Shown here: piece after piece, positions 7,338 through 14,384 of the stretch
Position numbering within the stretch: the stretch's first letter is position 1
How the letters are laid out: every line of letters starts with the position of its first letter
Virus record (IMG/VR): IMGVR_UViG_3300038716_000173
Coordinates: 1-39,437 of that record
Source: a virus
Length of the DNA stretch: 39,437 nt
Reading direction: 5' to 3' (one strand)
Program-made: the position numbers and the translations under genes
Notes under the pieces: model-generated
The model's database searches: none
What the model was told of the DNA's origin: nothing
Seen by the model: the letters and a program-made list of their open reading frames with translations, nothing else

Positions 7338-7643
7338 ATGTATTCATTACTCTGTGTACCATTCTCAGCTCACCGTCTAATCGTTTCCATTGCACACTCG
7401 CAAGATTACATCTCCCCTAAATCTTGGTCAGTTTATATAACTGAAGAAGGTGCTTTCGACTTCCCAGAAACACTACTTCAGAAACTTAATTGGTCTGTAG
7501 GTGATGAAATTGAATGGATTGACAAGGACAACGGCACATTCACTCTTACTAAAATCAATGGAACCGCATCGAAAAAAAATGTATCACGATTTAATCGAAG
7601 AATCCGCCAAAAGAAAGGACGAAGGATCTCAGTGGACTCTTAA
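7338..7643 (+). CDS. AbrB/SpoVT-like swapped-hairpin protein
   Basis: A 101-aa protein. Its middle (about residues 30-75) has the AbrB/MazE swapped-hairpin signature: WSVYITEEGAFDFPETLLQKL, then WSVGDEIEWI and a final strand FTLTKI. Such proteins are dimeric DNA-binding regulators or antitoxins. The first 30 residues (MYSLLCVPFSAHRLIV) are unusual for the family, so a later start cannot be excluded. The basic tail (RFNRRIRQKKGRR) overlaps the next gene in another frame by 65 bases. A role in phage or host transcription is inferred only from the fold. Confidence 0.5.
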   Translation: MYSLLCVPFSAHRLIVSIAHSQDYISPKSWSVYITEEGAFDFPETLLQKLNWSVGDEIEWIDKDNGTFTLTKINGTASKKNVSRFNRRIRQKKGRRISVDS

Positions 7644-7731
7644 GCCACCTAAAAGGCCAAGTCAGAAAGACATCGAAGCGGCAAAGTTCAAAGGGAACGT
7701 TGACGAACAGTACAGACTGTTTGATCGCTAA
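7579..7731 (+). CDS. Hypothetical microprotein overlapping the AbrB-like gene
   Basis: A 50-aa frame from ATG at 7579, starting MYHDLIEESAKRKDEGSQWT and ending YRLFDR. The frame stays open further upstream to 7501, but residues before the ATG do not look like protein. The pattern (helix, WTLKPPKRP turn, helix) suggests a real small protein. Its first 65 bases overlap the end of the AbrB-like gene in a different frame. Confidence 0.5.
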   Translation: MYHDLIEESAKRKDEGSQWTLKPPKRPSQKDIEAAKFKGNVDEQYRLFDR

Positions 7732-7773
7732 AGATTAGGGCAGATAAGGTAGTCTTGTTGTTGCAATCCAGCA

Positions 7774-8013
7774 GTGAGACAATCAAAAAAACTTCGGTAT
7801 CGAGGAGGACCATCGGAAATCCTCGATTCAATAATATTTTCTGATTATGAAATAAAAAGTTTAAAACATGGGAACACAGGACACATCCTTTTTAAATTTC
7901 CAAGCAAAGCCTATAACTGGGAAGGATGTTGGACTATGGATCTTCAAACAGCAAAAAGTGGAATCCTGAAGTACCAAGAACATTTAAAGAATCCCGATAA
8001 AAAAGAAGAGTAA
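7774..8013 (+). CDS. Hypothetical small protein
   Basis: A 79-aa protein starting with GTG (VRQSKKLRYRGGPSEILDSI). The core (IKSLKHGNTGHILFKFPSKAYNWEG) looks like a small beta sheet and ends in a charged helix. No SD-like sequence is visible. No family recognised. Confidence 0.5.
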   Translation: MRQSKKLRYRGGPSEILDSIIFSDYEIKSLKHGNTGHILFKFPSKAYNWEGCWTMDLQTAKSGILKYQEHLKNPDKKEE

Positions 8014-8047
8014 GACAACCGTAGAATCAACAATACACAGAAAAAAA

Positions 8048-8290
8048 ATGAAGACAAACCTCATGGATGATCTAGCAAAAGACATCCATACCTACCTACT
8101 GGAAGTCTCAACTGATTTCGAAGGGAACCACTTAGTTCTTATACCTATCACAGAAGTGGTTAAAAAATTTGGGCGCAACCATAGGACTATTCAACGTCGT
8201 ATACACGCTCTTAAAGATGAAGGTCTTCTAACTCCTGTAATTAGAAGAAGTACCATCTCTCTATACCACATTCGCAATTTAGAGGATTAA
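8048..8290 (+). CDS. Winged helix-turn-helix DNA-binding protein
   Basis: An 80-aa protein with a helix-turn-helix at about residues 36-62 (VVKKFGRNHRTIQRRIHALKD) followed by a wing-like EGLLTPVIRRSTISLYHI. That order matches small winged-helix regulators. Since no other domain is present, it is probably a phage transcription regulator acting as a dimer. It lies between unknown small genes and ends two bases before the next start. Confidence 0.6.
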   Translation: MKTNLMDDLAKDIHTYLLEVSTDFEGNHLVLIPITEVVKKFGRNHRTIQRRIHALKDEGLLTPVIRRSTISLYHIRNLED

Positions 8291-8292
8291 TT

Positions 8293-8598
8293 ATGCCCGA
8301 ACAGTCCACACCTGATCCAAATCTAGAACACTTAGATTTCCTTGTTTCGTCCTTTACCGATAATGGAAAATCATTACGTGCTTTCACCATCAATCCTCAA
8401 GAATTAGCAATTACTATCTTGACTTCTGGTTTACTAGCCAATTCTAAATTAATGATAAGTCCTGACGATGCTATTAAGTCTGCATTCGATATTCATGCGA
8501 GAATTCAAGCACACGTAGGACAATTTCAAAACATGCAATTTGCTGCAAAAATTGAAAATTGCTTTACTGAAAGACCCCCAGAAGTAGAACACGACTAA
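8293..8598 (+). CDS. Hypothetical protein
   Basis: A 101-aa protein (MPEQSTPDPNLEHLDFLVSS). The middle is helical and hydrophobic (LAITILTSGLLANSKLM) but too polar for a clear membrane span. The C-terminus is acidic. The stop and next start overlap (TAATG), indicating cotranslation. No family recognised. Confidence 0.5.
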   Translation: MPEQSTPDPNLEHLDFLVSSFTDNGKSLRAFTINPQELAITILTSGLLANSKLMISPDDAIKSAFDIHARIQAHVGQFQNMQFAAKIENCFTERPPEVEHD

Positions 8599-8780
8599 TG
8601 AAAACTAAACCAGAACTCATTCTGACAACACCTCAAGGAGGTACTGTTCATACCTATCCTTTAACAGGAGGTAAAACAACATTTGAGAGATATTTAAGTT
8701 GTTATATAGGCAGCTGCAAGTTCTTCAACAACATAGAAGAAGCTAAAAAACATCTAATAGATATCGAACCGAAAGATTGA
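8598..8780 (+). CDS. Hypothetical microprotein
   Basis: A 60-aa protein starting MKTKPELILTTPQGGTVHTY with a beta-rich N-terminal half and a helix near the end (NNIEEAKKHLIDIEP). It has two cysteines (C35, C40). It is translationally coupled to the previous gene. No family recognised. Confidence 0.5.
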   Translation: MKTKPELILTTPQGGTVHTYPLTGGKTTFERYLSCYIGSCKFFNNIEEAKKHLIDIEPKD

Positions 8781-8828
8781 GCAAGATTTAGGAGGGTTAT
8801 TCTCCTTAAGACCTACATATCGAGCGAC

Positions 8829-9668
8829 GTGTCAAATAATGATTTGGATTATCGCTCTGAAGGAGATACTCGATTAACAATTGATGGATCGAGACATTAC
8901 AAAACACCTTATGGTGCTCTTCCATCAGTTACAACAATCTTATCGGCTACTTCAGGAAATAAAGCTGCTTTAGAAAGATGGGCAAAGAAAAATCCAGGTG
9001 GAAGAGAAGCTGCTGCAGCTAGAGGAACTAAAGTTCATTCTTTAATGGAAGAATATCTATTAGGTATTGATAAAGACCCACAAATAGAAGATCCAGAAAT
9101 TGCAGAATTTTGGGATGGGCTATCAGATAACTTAGATAAATTAGAAAACGTTGTCTGGGCAGAAAATCCTGCTAATCCTGACGATTATGGTTGGACAATG
9201 GGAGGGGATGGCATATCAAGAGTATGGCATCCTGGTGTTGATAAAAATCAAACACAAGGTTGGGCTGGAGCACCAGATATAGTTGCAGAGTACAAGGGAC
9301 AATTAGTACTTGGAGATTTAAAGACTAGTAACGGACCTTATTACTCAAGGTGGCCTGGATCTGATACGCCAAAAAATGAATATGGCAAGAGAAGAGCTGG
9401 ATTTATGAAATATTCAAAGTGTCAATTACAACTTGCAGCTTATGCATTAGCCCTAGAACACACCATCGGACTCAAACCTGAATTATGCATGACTTTCGTT
9501 GCAACACGAGAAAACAGTCAAGTATTTGTAATTCAAAACACAACAATTGAAAAATATAAACAGAAATGGCTAGATACAGTGGATAAGTATTACAACGAAA
9601 TTTTACCTGCCAAAGAAAAGGCACAAGTCGAGATGGAAGGTATAGACGGGGATAAAGAGAAAAGTTGA
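8829..9668 (+). CDS. PD-(D/E)XK (RecB-like/Cas4-like) exonuclease
   Basis: A 279-aa nuclease. The motifs appear in the usual order: PSVTTIL near residue 32, the RGTKVHSLMEEYL helix (66-77), GAPDIVAEYKGQLVLGDLKTS with the catalytic D150 and D163-L-K165, and QLQLAAYALA (Q199/Q201, Y205). This is the exonuclease/RecB-type fold that phages use to process recombination or replication ends. It starts with GTG just after an AGGAG-type hairpin region. It is followed by a perfect 12-base palindrome and the primase-helicase gene, so it belongs with the replication set. Confidence 0.8.
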   Translation: MSNNDLDYRSEGDTRLTIDGSRHYKTPYGALPSVTTILSATSGNKAALERWAKKNPGGREAAAARGTKVHSLMEEYLLGIDKDPQIEDPEIAEFWDGLSDNLDKLENVVWAENPANPDDYGWTMGGDGISRVWHPGVDKNQTQGWAGAPDIVAEYKGQLVLGDLKTSNGPYYSRWPGSDTPKNEYGKRRAGFMKYSKCQLQLAAYALALEHTIGLKPELCMTFVATRENSQVFVIQNTTIEKYKQKWLDTVDKYYNEILPAKEKAQVEMEGIDGDKEKS

Positions 9669-9714
9669 AGGATAAATAAATTTCCTATAAATTGGTTATA
9701 CAGCACACCTAGCG

Positions 9715-9726
9715 TTTTCGCGAAAA
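9715..9726. promoter_or_regulatory. Perfect palindrome upstream of primase-helicase
   Basis: TTTTCGCGAAAA is a perfect 12-base dyad, 53 bases before the GTG of the primase-helicase and inside the 110-base gap after the nuclease gene. With no loop it is more likely a dimer-binding operator than an RNA hairpin. Confidence 0.4.
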
Positions 9727-9778
9727 AGAGCTACGCTACTTCTGGTGTTATTACCGAAATATACGAAAAGACAAGAAC

Positions 9779-12364
9779 GTGCCTACTGCCTCACAAGAAC
9801 CAAAACGTCCCGATAATCATCTAGAACCAGGTGAAATTAATCTTGACCTAATACCTGCCCACTGGCCTCTAACTCCGCTAAGGGATAAAAGAGCATATAT
9901 TGCTGGTTGGACTTCTCAACCATATAGTATTGAGCGTATTCGCCAAGAATTAGAAGACGGTGTTGCAACTGGCGTAGGACTTATAAGTGGACAGTGGTCT
10001 AATGAAGGTGGACTTGTATGGATAGATATAGATGGTCCTGACGCAATACCAGAGCTTGAAAAATTAGCTGGTGGACCTTTAAATGAAATATTTCCTCGCA
10101 CATTAACTGTTTCCTCTGGTAAAGAAGGGCGTCAAAGAATGCTATTCAGCATTCCCTCTTCAAAACTTTCCTTATTACCGGATAAAGCAACTATTAAAAT
10201 TGGGATTCCCTCTTTTGAAATTCTTTTTCGCTCTCGTCAAGGAGCAATTATGGGAAGCCATCCCGATACAGATGGCTATTACACTACTCCTCATGGTGGC
10301 TTTGAATATGCAAAAAATCCTCCTGAGCTCCCTCAATGGATATATGATGCGATTGCTAAAAAATTCCCAACTAATAAATATCGTAAATCGCCATCCGTTG
10401 GTGTTGTTACTCAACAAGTAAATCTAAGTTATGAAGATGGTTCAGAGTATCAAAAAGAAGATCTATTAAATGAAGCCAAACTTTACTTAGATCACCTTAA
10501 CCCAGAACGTGCAATTGATTATGAAGAATGGATAATTATTGGCTGTGCGTTGCATCAAATTGATGAAACTCTTTTACAAGACTGGGTTGACTGGTCTTCA
10601 GAAGCTCCTAATTTTGAAGTTGGTGTTTGTGAAAAGAAATGGAATACATTTGAACGCATACCTGGAGGACCAGCTCCAGAAGGTGGGGCAGGTCTTCACA
10701 CACTTAGAGCAAAAGCAAAAGAGGATGGTTTTGTAGAATTTGGTGGCTTTGTAGTTGAGTCTTCTCCAGAAGTCTTAGCTCAAAGAGCAAAGGCTTTATT
10801 TAAAGGAGAAGGAGAAACAAAAAAAGGAGGTATAGCCAATTTGAATACGGCCTTAAAAGAGATAATTGGTATTCCTTCAAAAGAAGAAAAAGAAAAAGTC
10901 GAACAATCACTTAAAGGCAAAAGACCGAAAACTCCACCAGCATCAGAGCTCGCTGATTTCGTCACAGGGATGGTGATTGAATGTGGATGGAGATATGATC
11001 CTAAGTTTGATACCTTTATGTTTTATCAAAAAAATAAAGGAACTTGGAGACGAGAAGAATATCGCCATGAATACAAACACTTCGTACAAGATCTCTTTTT
11101 AAGGGAAAATATTCCTACACCAGGAGGTTTTACTTCACATCTACTTAGTGATGTCGTCAACTTAACTCAGGCTTATATTACCCACACGTACTGGGATGAT
11201 GACGATGATCGCCTAGCTTTTAAAAATGGAGTGCTTGAAATAAGTACTGGAGAATTTCTTGATCATAATCCCGAACATTATCTAACATGGGGTCTAGATT
11301 TTGACTATGAACCTAAAGCAAGTCCAGGTCCTATCATCGACTGGTTGAAGCGTACACAGTATGGAGATGAGGAAAGGGTACAAGTCCTACGAGCTTGGCT
11401 TAAAGCTTGCCTGATCGGTCAGGGACATGAACTACAACGATTTTTAGAAGTCATTGGACCAGGTGGTAGAGGTAAGTCAACTTTCGCAAATCTATGTTGT
11501 GCTTTAGTAGGACATGGTAACTACGCCAGTACAACCTTAAACCAACTAGAACAAAGTCGATTTGAAGTTGCCTCTATTAAAGGTAAGAGACTTACTTTAA
11601 TTAATGACTCAGAACGTTATGGTGGATCAGCCCAAATCTTTAAAGCACTAACTGGAGGAGATAACCTCAGATTTGAAGAGAAAAATAAAAATGTTGGGGA
11701 ACCTTTCGTCTATACAGGCATGGTCATGGTCTGTGCAAATGAACCAATTCAAACAACAGATAACACTTCTGGACTAACAAGAAGACGTTTAACCATTGAA
11801 TTTAATCGCTCATTATGGGATAAAAATTCTGAAGCAAAAGAAATGATAAAAGTCGAAGGCGGAGTAGTAAAGGGCTTATGGAAGAACTTTTTACCTGGCT
11901 TAGTTAACTGGGTATTAAGTATGAAAACCGAAGAAATGCGTGAATATCTACTAGATACCTATGAAAAAGTCCACTCATTAAAAAGAGTACGTAATGAAAT
12001 TCTACTTAATAGTAATAACCTAGTTGAATGGCTACAATCGGAAATAATTCATCAACCAAATATTGTTTCTTCTGTAGGTAAGAAAATTCCAGCTGCTAAA
12101 GATGCTAAAGAAAGATACTGCAATAGTAATTTTCACCTATATGCCAGCTACTGCTCCTATTGTGAGGATACAGGCTCAAAACCAGTAGGTCAGAAACGCT
12201 TTATTGCTCTCCTTCTTGATTGCTGTAAGAACCAATTAGATCTAAAAAATGTAAGTCACTTTACTAAGCAAGGACGACCATTTATCAAGGGTTTAGCCGT
12301 TAGAAAGTCTGATCAAAAACACGAAGCATCTCCAACCATACTGCCAGAAAATAAATTGGCATAG
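9779..12364 (+). CDS. Primase-polymerase (AEP) / PriCT-2 / SF3 helicase fusion
   Basis: An 861-aa replication protein that should prime and unwind DNA. The N-terminal Prim-Pol domain (about 20-195) has the GVGLISG strand, WIDIDG with metal ligands D83 and D85, and FEILFRSRQGAIMGSH. A PriCT-2-like domain follows (about 235-325: YEEWIIIGCALHQID, WVDWSSEA). The D5/P4-type SF3 helicase has Walker A GPGGRGKST (K566), Walker B around RLTLINDSE (D610) and the motif C/arginine region MVMVCANEP then GLTRRRLTIEF. The start is a GTG; no better start lies between the palindrome and this codon. Pairing this enzyme with a T7 gp5-like polymerase is unlike T7, which uses a TOPRIM/DnaB-type protein. Confidence 0.9.
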   Translation: MPTASQEPKRPDNHLEPGEINLDLIPAHWPLTPLRDKRAYIAGWTSQPYSIERIRQELEDGVATGVGLISGQWSNEGGLVWIDIDGPDAIPELEKLAGGPLNEIFPRTLTVSSGKEGRQRMLFSIPSSKLSLLPDKATIKIGIPSFEILFRSRQGAIMGSHPDTDGYYTTPHGGFEYAKNPPELPQWIYDAIAKKFPTNKYRKSPSVGVVTQQVNLSYEDGSEYQKEDLLNEAKLYLDHLNPERAIDYEEWIIIGCALHQIDETLLQDWVDWSSEAPNFEVGVCEKKWNTFERIPGGPAPEGGAGLHTLRAKAKEDGFVEFGGFVVESSPEVLAQRAKALFKGEGETKKGGIANLNTALKEIIGIPSKEEKEKVEQSLKGKRPKTPPASELADFVTGMVIECGWRYDPKFDTFMFYQKNKGTWRREEYRHEYKHFVQDLFLRENIPTPGGFTSHLLSDVVNLTQAYITHTYWDDDDDRLAFKNGVLEISTGEFLDHNPEHYLTWGLDFDYEPKASPGPIIDWLKRTQYGDEERVQVLRAWLKACLIGQGHELQRFLEVIGPGGRGKSTFANLCCALVGHGNYASTTLNQLEQSRFEVASIKGKRLTLINDSERYGGSAQIFKALTGGDNLRFEEKNKNVGEPFVYTGMVMVCANEPIQTTDNTSGLTRRRLTIEFNRSLWDKNSEAKEMIKVEGGVVKGLWKNFLPGLVNWVLSMKTEEMREYLLDTYEKVHSLKRVRNEILLNSNNLVEWLQSEIIHQPNIVSSVGKKIPAAKDAKERYCNSNFHLYASYCSYCEDTGSKPVGQKRFIALLLDCCKNQLDLKNVSHFTKQGRPFIKGLAVRKSDQKHEASPTILPENKLA

Positions 12365-12366
12365 TC

Positions 12367-12391
12367 AAAACCCTTACTACATCTGGGTTTT
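12367..12391 (+). terminator. Weak terminator-like hairpin after primase-helicase
   Basis: AAAACCC and GGGTTTT form a 7-bp stem around an 11-base loop, starting three bases after the primase-helicase stop. Only a short T run follows, so termination may be partial. Confidence 0.4.
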
Positions 12392-12438
12392 TAGATGTTA
12401 GTTTAGGAAGGTCTTAGATATTTTTGATCAAAAAAACA

Positions 12439-12813
12439 ATGATTAAACCTTTAATTTTTGCAGCTGCTACTGCTTCTCTAGCTGCTCCTTCTGCTTTCGC
12501 TGGTGGACTTTATGCCAACGTTGAAAGCAATCAGTCCTTCACTGGTACAAATTTTACTGAAGCTGTTACAGACGTACATATCGGCTACGAAGGTGGTGCA
12601 GATGCTTTTGGATATTATGTACAAGGTGGTCCAGCTATTGTTGCTGCTGATGGTGTTGATAGTGACTGGAGATTTTCTGGTAAAGCTGGAGCTTCTATAG
12701 CTGCTACTGAGAAGCTTGATTTCTATGGTGAGCTTTCAGTTTTAACTGCAGATGCAGACACCAACGATGATAAAACTTGGGGAACAAAACTTGGAGCTAA
12801 ATACAAGTTCTAA
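12439..12813 (+). CDS. Exported outer-membrane beta-barrel-like protein
   Basis: A 124-aa protein. From the ATG at 12439 it has a classic signal peptide (MIKPLIFAAATASLAAPSAFA) with an AFA cleavage site before GGLY; an upstream TTG at 12424 would only add five residues. The mature part alternates aromatic/hydrophobic and small polar residues in short strands (HIGYEG, GYYVQGGPAI, DFYGELSVL) and ends KLGAKYKF. A terminal Phe is the usual BAM recognition signature of outer-membrane barrels. Small porin-like proteins of this kind occur in cyanobacteria and some cyanophages. It may alter host surface or permeability. It is bracketed by two terminator-like hairpins, so it probably has its own transcript. 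Confidence 0.6.
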   Translation: MIKPLIFAAATASLAAPSAFAGGLYANVESNQSFTGTNFTEAVTDVHIGYEGGADAFGYYVQGGPAIVAADGVDSDWRFSGKAGASIAATEKLDFYGELSVLTADADTNDDKTWGTKLGAKYKF

Positions 12814-12835
12814 TTCCAACTTTTAAGAGTAAAAT

Positions 12836-12869
12836 AAAGCCTGCTAGTACTCCACTAGTGGGCTTTTTT
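12836..12869 (+). terminator. Strong rho-independent terminator
   Basis: AAAGCC-TG-CTAGT pairs with ACTAG-TG-GGCTTT (two G-U wobbles) around a five-base loop and is followed by a T run ending at 12869. It follows the barrel gene by 23 bases. The T run directly abuts the ATG of the SET-domain gene, so readthrough transcripts would carry a hairpin at that start. Confidence 0.75.
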
Positions 12870-13157
12870 ATGACCTATCAAGCACTACCTAACCAACTAC
12901 ATGTAAAAGATAGTCCTATAGCAGGACAAGGGATTTTCGCTAAAGAAAATGTACCAGCTGGACATGAATTAGGAATGTCTCACATCATTCACAATGATGA
13001 AATTTATAGGACACCTTTAGGAGGTTTTATTAACCATTCTGATGATCCTAATTGTCAAAAATATCCAAAAGATCAGTTTTATTTCATTAAAACTATTAAA
13101 GAAATAAAAGAAGGAGACGAATTATTCTTGAATTATACTTTTTACAAGATTAATTAG
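12870..13157 (+). CDS. Minimal SET-domain protein (putative lysine methyltransferase)
   Basis: A 95-aa protein consisting of little more than a SET core: SPIAGQGIFAKENVPAGHEL (SAM-side loop, G19-G21), GGFINHSDDPNC (N55-H56-S57, N61-C62) and EGDELFLNYTFY, which matches the catalytic ELxYxY strand (Y89). SET enzymes transfer methyl groups from S-adenosylmethionine to protein lysines. The length is close to the smallest viral SET proteins and lacks pre- and post-SET cysteines. The ATG at 12870 is chosen because the only upstream in-frame start (GTG 12858) lies within the terminator stem. It precedes the hli cassette. Target unknown. Confidence 0.7.
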   Translation: MTYQALPNQLHVKDSPIAGQGIFAKENVPAGHELGMSHIIHNDEIYRTPLGGFINHSDDPNCQKYPKDQFYFIKTIKEIKEGDELFLNYTFYKIN

Positions 13158-13177
13158 TAATAACCGTACTTGGTCTG

Positions 13178-13221
13178 TAGGTATTTATACCTATTTGTAA
13201 CAAAACTTAATGTAATATAAA
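13178..13221 (+). promoter_or_regulatory. hli cassette control region with inverted repeat
   Basis: TAGGTA-ttta-TACCTA (13178-13193) is a perfect 6-bp inverted repeat. It is followed by TTGTAA and TAATATAAAG (13213-13221), plausible promoter parts with non-ideal spacing. It lies about 30-70 bases before the first hli start. Confidence 0.4.
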
Positions 13222-13249
13222 GGGGTGAATATTTTACAAAAATTTAATC

Positions 13250-13357
13250 ATGACTCCTGAAGCAGAAAAGTTCAATGGCTGGGCAGCAATGCTCGGTGTC
13301 GTAGCAGCACTAGGTGCATATGCTACAACTGGTCAAATTATTCCTGGAATCTTTTAA
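13250..13357 (+). CDS. hli: High-light-inducible protein 1 (short form)
   Basis: A 35-aa HLIP, starting MTPEAEKFNGWAAMLG and ending TTGQIIPGIF. It carries the chlorophyll-binding helix pattern ExxNxxxAM; an Ala-Trp pair replaces the Arg of ExxNxR, as is usual for the short phage form. HLIPs are single-helix thylakoid proteins that protect photosystems and pigments during stress; cyanophages carry them to sustain photosynthesis during infection. It is first of three tandem hli genes and ends one base before the next start. Confidence 0.85.
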   Translation: MTPEAEKFNGWAAMLGVVAALGAYATTGQIIPGIF

Positions 13358-13358
13358 A

Positions 13359-13553
13359 ATGGATTCTCATATAACAACTGAATACGGTAAACAAAATATC
13401 TTCGCAAAAGAAGTTCAACCTAGAATCAGCGAAGAATACAAAGGATACATTGAAGAAGCTGAACTAGCTAACTCTCGGTGGGCCATGATTGGATTTGTTG
13501 CTTTACTAGGAGCATATCTAACAACTGGTCAAGTTATCCCTGGTATTTTCTAA
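13359..13553 (+). CDS. hli: High-light-inducible protein 2 (long form)
   Basis: A 64-aa HLIP, starting MDSHITTEYGKQNIFAKEVQ with a hydrophilic N-terminal extension. It continues into the canonical chlorophyll-binding motif EAELANSRWAMIGF (E35, N38, R40) and ends TTGQVIPGIF, the same ending as HLIP 1. The start at 13359 is one base after the previous stop and fits HLIP length; a further upstream frame lies inside HLIP 1. It should bind chlorophyll as a homo- or heterodimer in thylakoid membranes. Confidence 0.9.
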   Translation: MDSHITTEYGKQNIFAKEVQPRISEEYKGYIEEAELANSRWAMIGFVALLGAYLTTGQVIPGIF

Positions 13554-13554
13554 G

Positions 13555-13662
13555 ATGGATAACTCTAACGCAGCTATTTGGTCAAGAGCAAATGGCAGGT
13601 TTGCAATGATGGCATTTTGGGTACTCATCGCTGCTTACACTAAATTCACATACTTCACATAA
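13555..13662 (+). CDS. hli: High-light-inducible protein 3 (divergent)
   Basis: A 35-aa protein, starting MDNSNAAIWSRANGRFAMMA. It keeps the NGRxAM part of the HLIP chlorophyll motif, but the TGQ-PG-F ending is replaced by TKFTYFT. It starts one base after HLIP 2. The divergent tail suggests a different partner or membrane position. Confidence 0.8.
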   Translation: MDNSNAAIWSRANGRFAMMAFWVLIAAYTKFTYFT

Positions 13663-13686
13663 TCACCTATTCGTGATTAAACCTAA

Positions 13687-13848
13687 ATGTCAGACGTTCA
13701 GTTAGCATTATTTTTTCCTTATCTTCCTGTTGTCGTCTTACTCATCATCTACTTTGCCTCTGGTGCAGATATAGATGATGATGACGACGATTCTCAGGGA
13801 GGTAAAGGAATATTTCAACCTATCTATGCACCAAGTCCTACTTCATAA
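13687..13848 (+). CDS. Small membrane protein with poly-Asp stretch
   Basis: A 53-aa protein. Residues 5-24 form one membrane helix (LALFFPYLPVVVLLIIYFAS). A run of six Asp plus neighbouring acidic residues follows (IDDDDDDS), then a short Gly/Pro-rich tail. It is cotranscribed with the hli genes, so a thylakoid or inner-membrane role is plausible but unproven. No family recognised. Confidence 0.55.
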   Translation: MSDVQLALFFPYLPVVVLLIIYFASGADIDDDDDDSQGGKGIFQPIYAPSPTS

Positions 13849-13900
13849 TCACTATATTAAGTGACTATAAGGTAGGTAAATAATTCTTGGTATTTAGTAA

Positions 13901-14029
13901 ATGGAAAGTGCAGTTCATGCCTGGCAAAACCTAAGTTGGTTTGACGGCTTCATGTTCTCAGTTTGGCTTGGTATTTTGTACTACGGCAAACTGAGAATTG
14001 ATCTGCACTTTTATAGAAAACGTAAATAA
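13901..14029 (+). CDS. Small membrane protein with basic tail
   Basis: A 42-aa protein, starting MESAVHAWQNLSWFDGFMFS. It has one hydrophobic helix (about 14-28) and a basic C-terminus (FYRKRK). It ends exactly one base before the stop of the convergent gene on the minus strand. Function unknown. Confidence 0.5.
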   Translation: MESAVHAWQNLSWFDGFMFSVWLGILYYGKLRIDLHFYRKRK

Positions 14030-14317
14030 TTAAGGTGTTGAATCCTTATTAGCTACTAGAAATGCGGTAAAGTCAGCTTTGACTTGTGTAGTCCATGCAG
14101 CGTTGCAGATTGCCTGAACATCTGCATCTTCTCCACTGATATCTGTATCAACTAGGTTGTCACTTGCATCAAGTGTTCCTGGTGTCAATACTTTCCTACT
14201 AAAGGTACGAGAAACCTCTTTCCCATCATCTTTAATAATGGTTGCATTTCTGACTTGTATATTCCATTTTGCAACGATCTCTATTTTGTCGTTCTCTTGT
14301 GTTTTTGTTAATGCCAT
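14030..14317 (-). CDS. Conserved hypothetical protein beside tail fibres
   Basis: A 95-aa protein (MALTKTQENDKIEIVAKWNI). The N-terminal half is beta-rich (VRNATIIKDDGKEVSRTFSR) and includes the SRTF/SRKV motif seen in small genes next to marine phage tail fibres. The C-terminal half has SGEDADVQAICNAAW. The position immediately after the 639-aa fibre suggests a fibre accessory or assembly role, inferred from context only. Confidence 0.6.
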   Translation of the reverse strand: MALTKTQENDKIEIVAKWNIQVRNATIIKDDGKEVSRTFSRKVLTPGTLDASDNLVDTDISGEDADVQAICNAAWTTQVKADFTAFLVANKDSTP

Positions 14318-14360
14318 TTAGGGACGTTCTCCGAACGAAACAGGTTTACGGCGTAGTTTA

Positions 14361-14379
14361 GAGACTTGCTAACGGTCTA
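14361..14379 (-). repeat. 19-base intergenic motif, copy 1
   Basis: Read on the minus strand, TAGACCGTTAGCAAGTCTC lies between the 639-aa fibre and the 95-aa gene. A near copy (16 of 19 identical) occupies the equivalent gap at 16380-16398. It could be a phage promoter or processing site. Confidence 0.5.
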
Positions 14380-14384
14380 TAGGT

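Noticed and set aside
9715-9726. Attachment site or resolution site for integration
   Set aside because: A short palindrome alone is not enough; no integrase, recombinase or flanking repeats are present.
10175-10421. Paired short frames on both strands inside the primase-helicase
   Set aside because: They fall in a strongly conserved Prim-Pol region and have random-like composition.
14325-14337. CGTTC...GAACG hairpin as terminator
   Set aside because: The stem is only five base pairs with no T run, so it was not listed as a feature.
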